A stretch of 64,000 bases of DNA from Burkholderiales bacterium (GTDB taxonomy: Bacteria; Pseudomonadota; Gammaproteobacteria; Burkholderiales; Burkholderiaceae_E), in NCBI GenBank assembly GCA_026399835.1, contig JAPLQE010000059.1, forward strand, positions 92,500 to 156,499, given 5' to 3'. Below, one piece after another: positions 47,500 to 56,719 of this stretch. Both the position numbers and the translations under genes were made by a program. The notes beneath the pieces are model-generated. The model was given only the letters and a program-made list of their open reading frames with translations. It was not told where the DNA came from and did no database searches. The stretch's first letter is position 1; each line of letters starts with the position of its first letter.

Positions 47500-48384
47500 T
47501 CACGCCGGCGGCAGCGCGAGCAGGTCGAGGTGCCCGACCTCGAGCGCGAGTCGACCGTTGCGCGCCTGGGCCGCGCGGGCCGCGGCCCAGGCCTCGAAGA
47601 CCGCGCGCTGCGCCGGTTCGGCCTCGCAGGCCGCCTGCGCCGCCTCGGCGGCGAGTCGCTCGAGCAGCGGCCGGCGCGATGCGTCGATGCACCAGTCGCT
47701 GCGCGCGGTGGACACCTCGAAGCCGAGCGCCGACAGGCACGCCGTCAGGTGGGCGACCGCGCCGATGCCGAGCGACGCGCCGAATCCCTTGTCACCGCCC
47801 TGATGCAGGCGGAACGCACGATCGACCGACGCGTCGCCGGGCAGCGGCGGATGCCAGTCGCGCCGGCCGTCGACGCTGAGGGTCGCGAGCAGGGGCCGCC
47901 GCGCCGCCGCCAGCCAGGCGGCGAAGCGCTCCAGCCAGCGCGCGGAGACCAGGTCGAGGAAGGCGGTGGTGACGACCGCGTCGAACGCACCGGCGTCAAG
48001 CGTCTCGAGCGAGGCCGCGAGGTCGAGCGCGCGCCCCCGCACCTGCCACGTCGCCGTGCCGCTGCGGACCGTCACGCCATCGTCCTCGGGCAGGCAGGCC
48101 CAGCGCCGCTCACCCGCCCAGCGCGCGATCGCCACCGGCTGCGCGGCGAGCAGCGCGGGGTCGAGGTCGACCAGGGTCCAGTGCTGCTCGCCGCCCAGCC
48201 GCGGCGCGAGCGCGCGCAGGTTGGCGCCGGCGCCGGCCGCGAGGTCGACGATGCGCAGCCGGTCCGCGGGCCGGGCGCGGCGCGCCTGCAGCACCGCCGT
48301 GAAGCGCTCGGCGAGCGCCTCGTCACGCGCCGCCGCGTCCAGCGGCTCGCGCAGCCGCAGCCAGTCGGCGTCGAAGCCGCTCAT
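47500..48384 (-). CDS. class I SAM-dependent methyltransferase
   Basis: 294 residues with the SAM motif LRIVDLAAGAGANLRALAP near 45-60 and the acidic loop LVDLDPALL; motif IV-like TAFLDLVSARWLERF. Start ATG 48384 overlaps the stop of the glycosyltransferase gene (ATGA). Last gene of the seven-gene leftward cluster (OpgH-like, secreted protein, RibD-like, MDR, PTPS-fold, GT4). It likely methylates the cluster product; acceptor unknown. Confidence 0.85.
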   Translation of the reverse strand: MSGFDADWLRLREPLDAAARDEALAERFTAVLQARRARPADRLRIVDLAAGAGANLRALAPRLGGEQHWTLVDLDPALLAAQPVAIARWAGERRWACLPEDDGVTVRSGTATWQVRGRALDLAASLETLDAGAFDAVVTTAFLDLVSARWLERFAAWLAAARRPLLATLSVDGRRDWHPPLPGDASVDRAFRLHQGGDKGFGASLGIGAVAHLTACLSALGFEVSTARSDWCIDASRRPLLERLAAEAAQAACEAEPAQRAVFEAWAAARAAQARNGRLALEVGHLDLLALPPA

Positions 48385-49463
48385 GCCGCGAGCCGGTCCA
48401 CGGCGCCGGCCCAGCGATCCACCGCCATCGGCCAGTCGGGCAGCGCGGCCCCGGCGCGGCGCGCGCCCGCCGCGAGCGTCGCGCGCAGCGCGGCGTCGCC
48501 GATCAGGCTGCGCAGCGCGCCGCGCAGCGCGCCGACGTCGCCCGGCGGCACCTGCAGCGACGCGTCCGCGGGCACGGTCTCGGGCAGCGCGCCGGCGCGG
48601 GTCGCGACGATCGGCAGGCCGCGGACCAGCGCCTCGGCGAAGGCCATGCCGTAGCCCTCGTGCAGCGACGCCAGCACGAAGGCATCGGCCCGGCGCCATG
48701 CGGCGTCGAGGCCGGCCGCCGGCAGCTCGCCGAGCAGGGCGATGCGCCCGCCGAGCCGGTGCGTCTCGATCGCGCGGCGCACCGCTGCGGCGCAATGCGG
48801 ATCGCGCTCGAGGCTGCCCACGCAATCGAGCCGCCACTCGAGGTCGTGCAGGTCCGCGAGCGCCTCGACCAGCGCGAGATGCCCCTTGCGCGGCGTGACG
48901 GTGCCGACCGCGAGCAGGTGGACTGCGCGGCCGCGCTCGTCGACGATCGCCGGCTGCGCGGCCGCAGCCTGCCCTTGTGCCGCAGCCGGGCGCTCGGTGC
49001 CGGGCGGCGCGACGGCGACCCGATCGGGGGCGATGCCGGCCGCGATCACCTCGCGGGCCGTGTGCGCGCTCGGGCAGACGATGCCGCGCAGCATCGGCCA
49101 GAGCCGGGCCTCGAGCGCCGCGTGGCGCGCCAGGCTCGCCGGCGCCGCACCGGCCTCGGACGACAGCGGGTGATGCACGAAGCCGATCAGCCGCAGCCTG
49201 TGCGCATGCGCCGCGAGGCAGGTCTCGAAACCCGGCAGCGCGAGGCCGTCGATCACCACGAGCGCGTCGTCGGGGAGCGCGGCGAGCGCGGTTCGCGCCG
49301 CCTCGCGCGCCATGTCGTCCGCATCGGGAAACGCGCCGTCGAGCTCGAGCACCGACACCGCGCGCCCGCGGGCCCGCAGCCCCTCGACCAGATGCCGGTC
49401 GAACAGGTAGCCGCCGGTCAGCTGGTCCAGCCGTCCGGGGACGACGAACCCCAGCGGCCTCAA
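48381..49463 (-). CDS. GT4 family glycosyltransferase
   Basis: 360 residues, GT-B fold. N-terminal domain GFVVPGRLDQLTGGYLFDRHLVEGL; donor domain LLAVGTVTPRKGHLALVEAL, WRRADAFVLASLHEGYGMAFAEAL (the E-x7-E motif) and GLPIVATRAGALPE. Cytosolic, transfers a sugar from a nucleotide donor. Overlaps the PTPS-fold gene (start 49463, that stop 49460) and the methyltransferase gene on the other side, so all three are translationally linked. Confidence 0.9.
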   Translation of the reverse strand: MRPLGFVVPGRLDQLTGGYLFDRHLVEGLRARGRAVSVLELDGAFPDADDMAREAARTALAALPDDALVVIDGLALPGFETCLAAHAHRLRLIGFVHHPLSSEAGAAPASLARHAALEARLWPMLRGIVCPSAHTAREVIAAGIAPDRVAVAPPGTERPAAAQGQAAAAQPAIVDERGRAVHLLAVGTVTPRKGHLALVEALADLHDLEWRLDCVGSLERDPHCAAAVRRAIETHRLGGRIALLGELPAAGLDAAWRRADAFVLASLHEGYGMAFAEALVRGLPIVATRAGALPETVPADASLQVPPGDVGALRGALRSLIGDAALRATLAAGARRAGAALPDWPMAVDRWAGAVDRLAA

Positions 49464-49864
49464 GCCAGCGCGCCCTCGAAGGCCGCCCAGGCGACCGGCG
49501 ACTCGCGCAGCACCACCCGCATCGACGCGAGCGCGCCGGCGGTCCCGGGGCCGACCCCGCCCTGCGCGACGCGCGCGGCCATCCGCCGGAAGATCTCGCC
49601 GGCGAGGAACTCGGTGGTGGTGTTGATGCCGCGGAACTCGGGCAGCTCGTCGAGGTTCTGGTAGTTGAGCGCGCCGAGCACCTCGTGCAGCACCTGCAGC
49701 GCGAGGCCGATGTCGCAGACCAGCCCGTGGGCGTCGAGCGCGGCGCGGCGGAACTCGACCTCGACGGCGTAGGTGGCGCCGTGCAGCTTCTGCGCCGGCC
49801 CGAAGACCTCGCCTCGGAAGCCGTGGGCGATCATGAAGTGGTCCGATACGGCGAGCGAGTACAC
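49460..49864 (-). CDS. 6-pyruvoyl-tetrahydropterin synthase/QueD-fold protein with altered active site
   Basis: 134 residues, the length of PTPS/QueD enzymes that act on dihydroneopterin triphosphate. The fold is recognisable: SDHFMIAHGFRGEVFGPAQK, LHGATYAVEVEF, NTTTEFLAGEIF and VVLRESPVAWA. His14 and His28 fit two zinc ligands, but the third (HxH) is Ala30; no Cys lies at the catalytic position about six before His28; the catalytic Asp-His pair reads Asn-Tyr (LNYQNLDE). The pterin-anchoring Glu near 111 is kept. It may bind a pterin or do different chemistry. Flanked by MDR and GT4 genes. Confidence 0.82.
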   Translation of the reverse strand: MYSLAVSDHFMIAHGFRGEVFGPAQKLHGATYAVEVEFRRAALDAHGLVCDIGLALQVLHEVLGALNYQNLDELPEFRGINTTTEFLAGEIFRRMAARVAQGGVGPGTAGALASMRVVLRESPVAWAAFEGALA

Positions 49865-49882
49865 GAGTCTTCTCCGGCAGCA

Positions 49883-49925
49883 GGGGCGAGGGGGGCGAGG
49901 GGCGAGGGGCGAGGGGCGAGGGGCG
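49883..49925 (+). repeat. G-rich heptamer tandem repeat
   Basis: GGGGCGA repeats about six times, one unit lengthened by two G, in the 91-base gap between the MDR and PTPS-fold genes. The plus strand can form G-quadruplexes; the transcript of the cluster is C-rich here. Possibly length-variable. Confidence 0.85.
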
Positions 49926-49955
49926 CGAGCGGGTCCCGGTCGGGTCCGTTCGGGT

Positions 49956-50936
<981 letters not shown>

Positions 50937-50939
50937 CGC

Positions 50940-51746
50940 TCAGTCATCGAAGATGCACTCGATCAGGGTGTCGTCACCGAAGTCGAAGCGGCGCGTGCGC
51001 GGCCGCAGGCTCTTGGCGAGGTCGCTGATCTCCGGCAGCACGAGCCCGGGTCGCCCGGAGCCGAGGATCACCGGCGCGACCGTGATCTGCAGGCGATCGA
51101 GCGCACTCGCCGCGAGGAACCGCGACACGGTGCTGCCGCCGCCCTCGACGAAGAGCCGGGTGAGCCCGCGCCGCGCGAGCACGCGCCGGATCTCGAGCGG
51201 ATCGAGCTGGCCGGCGATGCGCACGATCGGCACCAGCTCGGCGAGGCCCGGGTCCGGCCCCTCGCCCGCGCGGTCCTCGGCGACCAGCAGCAGCGTCGGC
51301 GCGGCGCCGTCGCGGAACACGCGCTGGGTGGCGTCGAGCCGGCGCTCCGGATCGACGACGACCCGCACCGGGCTCGTGCCGGTGCAGCGGCGCACGGTGA
51401 GCTGCGGATCGTCGTGCAGCACGGTCTGCGAGCCGACCAGCACCGCGTCGCACAGCGCTCGCATCCGGTGCGTGTGCAGCAGGTCCTCGGCACCGCTCAG
51501 CCAGCGCGACATGCCGCCGGCGGTCGCGATGCGCCCGTCCAGGCTCTGGGCGAGGTGCGCGAACGCGCAGCTCGTGCGGCGCGGTGCGCACAGCGGACCG
51601 TAGAGCGTCGCGAGCGCCGTGCCCTCGGGCACCGGGCCGCGGCCGTGGCGCGCGGCCAGCACCGCCCGCCAGTCGGCGCAGTCGTCGGGCGGCGGTTCGC
51701 CGGTCGATGCGAGTCCGTGGGGCAGGCCGACGTCGGGGGCGTTCAT
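50940..51746 (-). CDS. RibD C-terminal-domain reductase
   Basis: 268 residues, dihydrofolate-reductase fold of the RibD reductase domain. LAQSLDGRIATAGGMSRWLSG, LLHTHRMRALCDAVLVGSQTVLHDDPQLTVR, VRVVVDPERRLD and RLFVEGGGSTVSRFLAA are the family motifs. No deaminase domain is attached, so it is not the complete riboflavin enzyme. RibD reductases use NADPH on a ribosylamino-pyrimidine. ATG 51746 overlaps the stop of the secreted-protein gene (ATGA). Confidence 0.88.
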   Translation of the reverse strand: MNAPDVGLPHGLASTGEPPPDDCADWRAVLAARHGRGPVPEGTALATLYGPLCAPRRTSCAFAHLAQSLDGRIATAGGMSRWLSGAEDLLHTHRMRALCDAVLVGSQTVLHDDPQLTVRRCTGTSPVRVVVDPERRLDATQRVFRDGAAPTLLLVAEDRAGEGPDPGLAELVPIVRIAGQLDPLEIRRVLARRGLTRLFVEGGGSTVSRFLAASALDRLQITVAPVILGSGRPGLVLPEISDLAKSLRPRTRRFDFGDDTLIECIFDD

Positions 51747-52705
51747 GGCCGGACGCCCGCCTCGCCGGCCGACGAGAACGCGTCGAACACCAGGTCGGGG
51801 GCGCTCAGGTTGTGGCGCGAGGGCTCGACGCGGCCGAAGCGCGCGCTGCGCGCGCCGGCGCTCCCGAAGCCGATCACCGGCGCCTGCCCCGGGCCGCGCG
51901 CGCCGCCCTCCCAGCGCGCCAGCGCGACGTCCGCCTGCGCGGTCGCGACGAACATCGAGCGCAGCGCGGCGAAGGGCCGGTCCGGCGCGACCGGCGGATC
52001 GAGCGCGATCGACAGCGCGAGGCGCTCGGCGCTCGCCTCGTCGACCGACAGCACGCCGCGCGAGCCGTCGCGGAACACCAGCCTGAAGGTGAGCGTCGCC
52101 GGCTCGAACGTCAGGCTGCGGATCGCGACGAACGGGCGGCCGTCCTCCTCGACCGGACCGATCAGGAACGAGCTGCCGTAGGCGGTGTCGGGCAGCGAGC
52201 CGGGCGGCAGCGGCTTGGGCCGCCAGTAGCCGTCGGCCGGATAGACCACCAGCATCTCGACGTCGCGCGCCGGCAGCCGGCGGATCAGCTGCACCAGGTG
52301 CAGACCGCGCTCGACCCGCTCGCCGACGCGGAACTCGACCGACTCCGGCCGCCAGTTCGTCGCGAAGACATGGCCGACCAGCCGGATCGACGCATCCTCG
52401 TGGAGTACGGTGCTGCGGGGGGTGAAGGCGAAGCTCGGGTCGGACGACATGTCGCAGTCGGTGAAGTCGGGCGCGGTGCTGTCGGTGCGCACGTCGGCGA
52501 TGTAGGGCGGATGCTCGGCGGTGATCCGGAACGAGGCGACCGGCGCGCCGACGAGCTTCACGTAGACGTTGTCCTCCTCGGCGCAGCGCGTCGGGCGGCT
52601 CGCGTCGACGAACTCGACCTCGAGCGGCGCGGCGAGACCGTCGGCGGCCGCGGCGAGCCAGCCCGACATGCCGAGCAGCATGACCGCGACGGCGCGGCGG
52701 GTCAC
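51743..52705 (-). CDS. secreted protein of unknown family, paired with OpgH-like enzyme
   Basis: 320 residues, not recognised. GTG 52705 overlaps the OpgH-like stop (GTGA), giving MTRRAVAVMLLGMSGWLAAA, a signal peptide ending near AADGLAA. Mature part is beta-rich with two Cys (PTRCAEEDN, FTDCDMSSDP) that could pair; FVDASRPTRCAEEDNVYVK, SFLIGPVEEDGRPFVAI and PATLTFRLVFRDGSRGV are notable. No membrane helix after the signal. Its place directly behind a membrane glucosyltransferase suggests a periplasmic role on the product, as OpgG has for OpgH, though it does not look like OpgG. Confidence 0.7.
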   Translation of the reverse strand: MTRRAVAVMLLGMSGWLAAAADGLAAPLEVEFVDASRPTRCAEEDNVYVKLVGAPVASFRITAEHPPYIADVRTDSTAPDFTDCDMSSDPSFAFTPRSTVLHEDASIRLVGHVFATNWRPESVEFRVGERVERGLHLVQLIRRLPARDVEMLVVYPADGYWRPKPLPPGSLPDTAYGSSFLIGPVEEDGRPFVAIRSLTFEPATLTFRLVFRDGSRGVLSVDEASAERLALSIALDPPVAPDRPFAALRSMFVATAQADVALARWEGGARGPGQAPVIGFGSAGARSARFGRVEPSRHNLSAPDLVFDAFSSAGEAGVRP

Positions 52706-54483
52706 TCGGAGCCCGCCGCGACCGCGAACGGCCTGAACAGCACCGCCGAGCCGGCCGCGGCCGGCGGCCGCACCTCCTCGGGGATTCGGCACAGGCCGAT
52801 CCGGCCGAGCGCGCGGCCGACCGCCGGATGCGCGGTGAACATCGCGATCGGGATGGCGCCGACCAGCCCGAGGGCGAACGGCGTGCCGATGCCCAGCCAC
52901 AGCGCGCCGGGCGCCACCCGGGCGAGCCACACCGAGAACGCGAGGCCGACCAGCGTGTGCGGCCACAGGCGGCGCAGCGCCACGCCGAACGGGATGCCGT
53001 CGGCATCGCGCAGCTGCGCGGCCCAGCCGACCTGCCGCCCGAAGGGCAGCCCGATCACGAACAGCGTGACCGACACCGCGCAGACCGGCACGATCAGCAG
53101 CGTGAACAGCGTCTCGAGCAGGGCACCGGCCACGATGCGCGGACCGCCGCCGAAGGCCGTGCGCAGCCGCGGCCGCGCCAGCACGTCGACCAGCGTGGCG
53201 AGCTTGGGCGCGAAGCTCATCAGCAGCGTGAGCGCCAGCACGATCGCGCCGATGTCCGGCCGGAACGGCCCCTGGCGGATCAGGCCGAGCAGCATGAAAC
53301 CCAGCCAGGCGGGGGTGCCGACGTACATCGCGATGGCCAGCCACAGCTGGCAGCGGCTCACCGGCAGCAGCCCCTCCATCCGGCCCAGCTTCAGGTACTG
53401 CAGGTTGCCCTGGCACCAGCGCAGGTCGCGCCGGATGAACTCGAGCAGCGTCGGCGGGTTCTCCTCCCAGCTGCCATCCTCCTCCGGCAGGACGCGCACC
53501 TCGAAGCCGGCGCGGCGCATCAGCACCGCCTCGAGCTGGTCGTGGCTCAGCACGTCGCCACCCAGCGGCGGGCCGCCGGGCAGCACCGGCAGGTGGCAAT
53601 GCTCGATGAACGGGGCGAGCCGGATGATCGCGTTGTGGCCCCAGTACGGGCCGCAGTCGCCCTGCCAGCTGGCGGCACCCAGCGTGTAGGAGCGCATGCC
53701 GAGCCGCATGCCGAACTGGAAGATCCGCGCGAAGGCGCTGGCGCTGGGCAGCCCGGTGGCCAGCGTCTGCAGGATGCCGATCTCCGGACGGACCTGCATG
53801 ACGCGGACCAGGCGCAGCATCGCGGCCGGCGTCATCACGCTGTCGGCGTCGAGCACGATCAGCGTCTCGTGCGCCGTGCCCCAGCGCTCGCAGAAGTCGC
53901 GCAGGTTGCCGGCCTTGAATCCGGTGCCGCGCTCGCGTCGCCGGTAGGTGATCCCGATCCGCTTGCCGAAGCGCACCTCGAGGCGCGCGACGAGCGCAGC
54001 CTCGTCGGCGGCGATCGCCGGGTCGTCGGTGTCGCTCAGCACGTACAGCCGGAACCAGCGCGCCTCGCCGGTCGCCACCAGGCCCTCGAGCATCCAGTGC
54101 AGGTTGCGCGAGACCCGGGTGGTGTCCTCGTTGCGGATGCAGATCGCCACCGCCGTGGACGTCGCGATCGGTTCGTCGCCCGTGATCGCGCGAAGGTGTG
54201 GCGCGACCAGCCCCTCGGGGTCGCGCGCTGCGCTCATCAGCGCCAGACCGATGACGGCGTTCCAGAAGCCGATCGTGGTCCACGGCAAGGTGAGCGCGAA
54301 GAGCGCCAGCATCGCGAGGCCGAGCGGGTCGGGGCCGGACGGGAAGGTCGCGGCGGCCATCAGCGCGAGCAGCGCCGCCGACGTGGCGAGCACGAGCACG
54401 GCGAAGCCGATGCGCCGCGTGCGCAGGGCGGGGAGGCGCGACCGGGAGGGGGCCGCGTCGGGAGGAGTCGCTTCGGGTATCAC
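52702..54483 (-). CDS. OpgH/MdoH-like membrane glucosyltransferase
   Basis: 593 residues, GT2 family. Two N-terminal helices (IGFAVLVLATSAALLALMAA and LAMLALFALTLPWTTIGFWN), cytosolic domain with ATSTAVAICIRNEDTTRVSRN split around the start, GTGFKAGNLRDF, VLDADSVMTPAA (DxD), GGDVLSHDQLEAVLMRRAG and RRDLRWCQGNLQ (the R/QxxRW motif), then about six C-terminal helices. OpgH makes periplasmic beta-glucans from UDP-glucose; it is shorter than the 800-residue classical enzyme. First gene of the seven-gene cluster, without opgG. Confidence 0.87.
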   Translation of the reverse strand: MIPEATPPDAAPSRSRLPALRTRRIGFAVLVLATSAALLALMAAATFPSGPDPLGLAMLALFALTLPWTTIGFWNAVIGLALMSAARDPEGLVAPHLRAITGDEPIATSTAVAICIRNEDTTRVSRNLHWMLEGLVATGEARWFRLYVLSDTDDPAIAADEAALVARLEVRFGKRIGITYRRRERGTGFKAGNLRDFCERWGTAHETLIVLDADSVMTPAAMLRLVRVMQVRPEIGILQTLATGLPSASAFARIFQFGMRLGMRSYTLGAASWQGDCGPYWGHNAIIRLAPFIEHCHLPVLPGGPPLGGDVLSHDQLEAVLMRRAGFEVRVLPEEDGSWEENPPTLLEFIRRDLRWCQGNLQYLKLGRMEGLLPVSRCQLWLAIAMYVGTPAWLGFMLLGLIRQGPFRPDIGAIVLALTLLMSFAPKLATLVDVLARPRLRTAFGGGPRIVAGALLETLFTLLIVPVCAVSVTLFVIGLPFGRQVGWAAQLRDADGIPFGVALRRLWPHTLVGLAFSVWLARVAPGALWLGIGTPFALGLVGAIPIAMFTAHPAVGRALGRIGLCRIPEEVRPPAAAGSAVLFRPFAVAAGSE

Positions 54484-54529
54484 GTGGGTCTGCCGTACTG
54501 CGTCCGGTCGGCGGGTCGGCCGGCCGGGA

Positions 54530-54555
54530 CGCCGAAGGATCTCATGCCTTCGGCG
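54530..54555 (-). terminator. hairpin after cytochrome b561 gene
   Basis: CGCCGAAGG, eight-base loop, CCTTCGGCG: a nine-base perfect stem between the b561 stop and the OpgH-like start. No U-tract, so termination strength is doubtful. Confidence 0.4.
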
Positions 54556-54574
54556 CGAAACGTCGCCGGGCCGA

Positions 54575-55111
54575 TCAGAGCATGCGTCTGATCAGCCCGT
54601 CCCGCCTGACGAACTGGTGATACAGCGCACCGACGATGTGCCCCAGGATCAGTGCCCCGATCGCGATCGCGCCGCTCCAGTGCAGGAACGAGAAGACCTT
54701 CGCGAGCGCCTCGTCCTTGCCTACCGGCGACGGCAGCGGCAGCACGCCGAACACCGACAGCGGGAAGCCCCAGGCGTTGGTGGCCAGGAAGCCGCCGATC
54801 GGCATCAGCAGCAGCAGTGCGTACAGGGCGATGTGCACCGCGTGCGCGGCGAGCCGCACGAAGGCCGGGGTGTCGGCCGGCAGCGGCGGCGGCGGATTGC
54901 GCCACCGGTAGACCAGGCGCAGCAGCACCAGCACGAACACGATCACGCCGACGCTCTCGTGGACGTTGTAGAGGCGCAGCTTGAAGGCCTCGTCGGCCGG
55001 CTCGAAGTACTTGATCCAGACCCCGGCCGGAATCACGATGCCGAGCACGAGCAGCGAGGTCAGCCAGTGCAGCCCGCGCGCGGGGGCGGCGTATCGGAGG
55101 ACTCGGTTCAT
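54575..55111 (-). CDS. cytochrome b561 family protein
   Basis: 178 residues, four helices, diheme quinol oxidase type of the inner membrane. Likely heme His in RGLHWLTSLLVLG, YNVHESVGVIVFV, AHAVHIALYALLLLMP and FLHWSGAIAIGALILGHIVGALYHQF. IKYFEPADEAFKLRLY is the usual loop. The ATG at 55111 is divergent from the Yip1-family gene; 255 bases lie between. Confidence 0.9.
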   Translation of the reverse strand: MNRVLRYAAPARGLHWLTSLLVLGIVIPAGVWIKYFEPADEAFKLRLYNVHESVGVIVFVLVLLRLVYRWRNPPPPLPADTPAFVRLAAHAVHIALYALLLLMPIGGFLATNAWGFPLSVFGVLPLPSPVGKDEALAKVFSFLHWSGAIAIGALILGHIVGALYHQFVRRDGLIRRML

Positions 55112-55366
55112 GGGGGCTCCACGTGCAGGCCGGGCGCCATGGCCCTCGCCGGAGCCAGACGATACCGCCGGCCGGGCGCCCGCGGGGGGATTCGATCCGG
55201 GCGGATAGGGGCATCGCGCCCCGTCCGCCGTGGACATCGATTCGGGTGATGACGGGGCCGGGCGGTTCCCGATACCCTGACTGTGCCCTGAAACCGCCCT
55301 GCAGCCACCTCCGACAGGGGCGGCCGAAGGCGGCCGTCCGCCGAACCGACCCGACGAAGGCCCGCC

Positions 55367-56593
55367 ATGTTCCCATTCCCACGCGTCAAGTCCATCCTGC
55401 TGTCGCCGCGCACCGAGTGGCCGGTCATCGACGCCGAGACCTCGACGGTCCGCTCGATCTACCGCGACTACGTCGTCTGGCTCGCCGCGATCCCAGCCCT
55501 CGCGGGCTTCATCGGGCTCTCGCTGATCGGTGTCGGCGGCTTCGGCGTCACCGTCCGCGTGCCGGTGCTGCAGGGACTGTGGAACGCGGCGATCGGGATG
55601 GCGCTGACGCTGGCGACCGTCTGGGTCATGGCCTGGATCATCGATGCGCTGGCGCCGAAGTTCGGCGGCCGCAAGGGCTTCGTCAGCGCCTTCAAGCTCG
55701 TCGCCTACGCGAGCACGGCCGCCATGGTGTCCGGGCTGTCCTACCTGCTGACCGCGCTGCCCGTCCTGATGCTGCTCGGCGCGCTCTACAGCCTCTACCT
55801 CTTCTACATCGGCCTGCCGGTCCTGATGAAGTGTCCGCCAGGCCGCGCCCTGCCCTACACCGCGGTGATCATGGTCTGCGGCTTCGTGGCCAACCTGGTC
55901 GGCGCCTTCCTCATCGCAACGCTCGCGCCCTCCTTCGGGCCCACCGCGGGCGGCGACCTGCGGATCGAGACGCCGAAGGGCAGCGTGGCCGTCGACACCG
56001 CCCGCCTCGAGGCGATGGCGAAGAAGATGGAGGAGAGCGCCCGCAAGGTCGAGGAGGCCTCGAAATCGGGGGACGCAGCGGCCACCGGCCGCGCCGCCAA
56101 CGAGGCGATGGCGATGGTGGCCGGGGCGCTCGGCGGCGCCACCGGCGGGCGGGCGCCGGTGACGCCGGGCGACCTCAAGGCCTTGCTGCCGGCCACGCTC
56201 GCCGGCCTGGACCGGGGGGAGTCGGAGTCGAGCGGCGGCACGGCGGTCGGGGTGTCGCTCAGCTCGGCCAAGGCCCGGTACGGGGACGGCGATCGGCGCA
56301 TCGAGCTCGAGATCACCGACCCTGGCACGCTCGCCGGCGTCGCGGCCATGGTCGGGCAGCTCGCCACCGGCGAGCGCGAGAGCGCGGGGCGCATCGAGAA
56401 GCGCTATCGGCAGGGGCGGCACATGGTGCAGGAAGTGACCGACCGCCGCAGCGGCCACACCGAGTACACGCTGACGCTCGACAGCGGACTGGTCGTCGAA
56501 GCCCAGGGGCGCGGTGTCGACATGGCGGCCCTCAAGAGCGCGGTCGAGGGCCTGGACCTGGCGCGCCTGGAGTCGCTGGCGAAAGCCCGGTAG
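55367..56593 (+). CDS. Yip1 family membrane protein
   Basis: 408 residues. The first 190 are a Yip1 domain: VKSILLSPRTEWPVIDAE at the start, then five helices including WLAAIPALAGFIGLSLIGVG, WNAAIGMALTLATVWVMAWI, YLLTALPVLMLLGALYSLYLFYIGLP and TAVIMVCGFVANLVGAFLIA. The second half is soluble: a Lys/Glu helix (EAMAKKMEESARKVEEASK) and a beta region (ITDPGTLAGVAAMVG). Role unknown; the soluble extension is longer than in plain Yip1 proteins. No operon partner. Confidence 0.82.
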   Translation: MFPFPRVKSILLSPRTEWPVIDAETSTVRSIYRDYVVWLAAIPALAGFIGLSLIGVGGFGVTVRVPVLQGLWNAAIGMALTLATVWVMAWIIDALAPKFGGRKGFVSAFKLVAYASTAAMVSGLSYLLTALPVLMLLGALYSLYLFYIGLPVLMKCPPGRALPYTAVIMVCGFVANLVGAFLIATLAPSFGPTAGGDLRIETPKGSVAVDTARLEAMAKKMEESARKVEEASKSGDAAATGRAANEAMAMVAGALGGATGGRAPVTPGDLKALLPATLAGLDRGESESSGGTAVGVSLSSAKARYGDGDRRIELEITDPGTLAGVAAMVGQLATGERESAGRIEKRYRQGRHMVQEVTDRRSGHTEYTLTLDSGLVVEAQGRGVDMAALKSAVEGLDLARLESLAKAR

Positions 56594-56719
56594 TCGAGCG
56601 GGGCGCCCCCGCCGCAGGACGGCGGGCGCCCGGCGCGCTCAGGCCGCCGGGGCGTTCCCACGACAGCCTCCTCGACTGACGCGACAATGCCGCTCGGAGA
56701 CACGGAGACGACCTCGACC

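Noticed and set aside
54575..56458. 627-codon minus-strand frame extending cytochrome b561 upstream
   Set aside because: Only the last 178 codons have b561 features; the rest is antisense of the Yip1-family gene.
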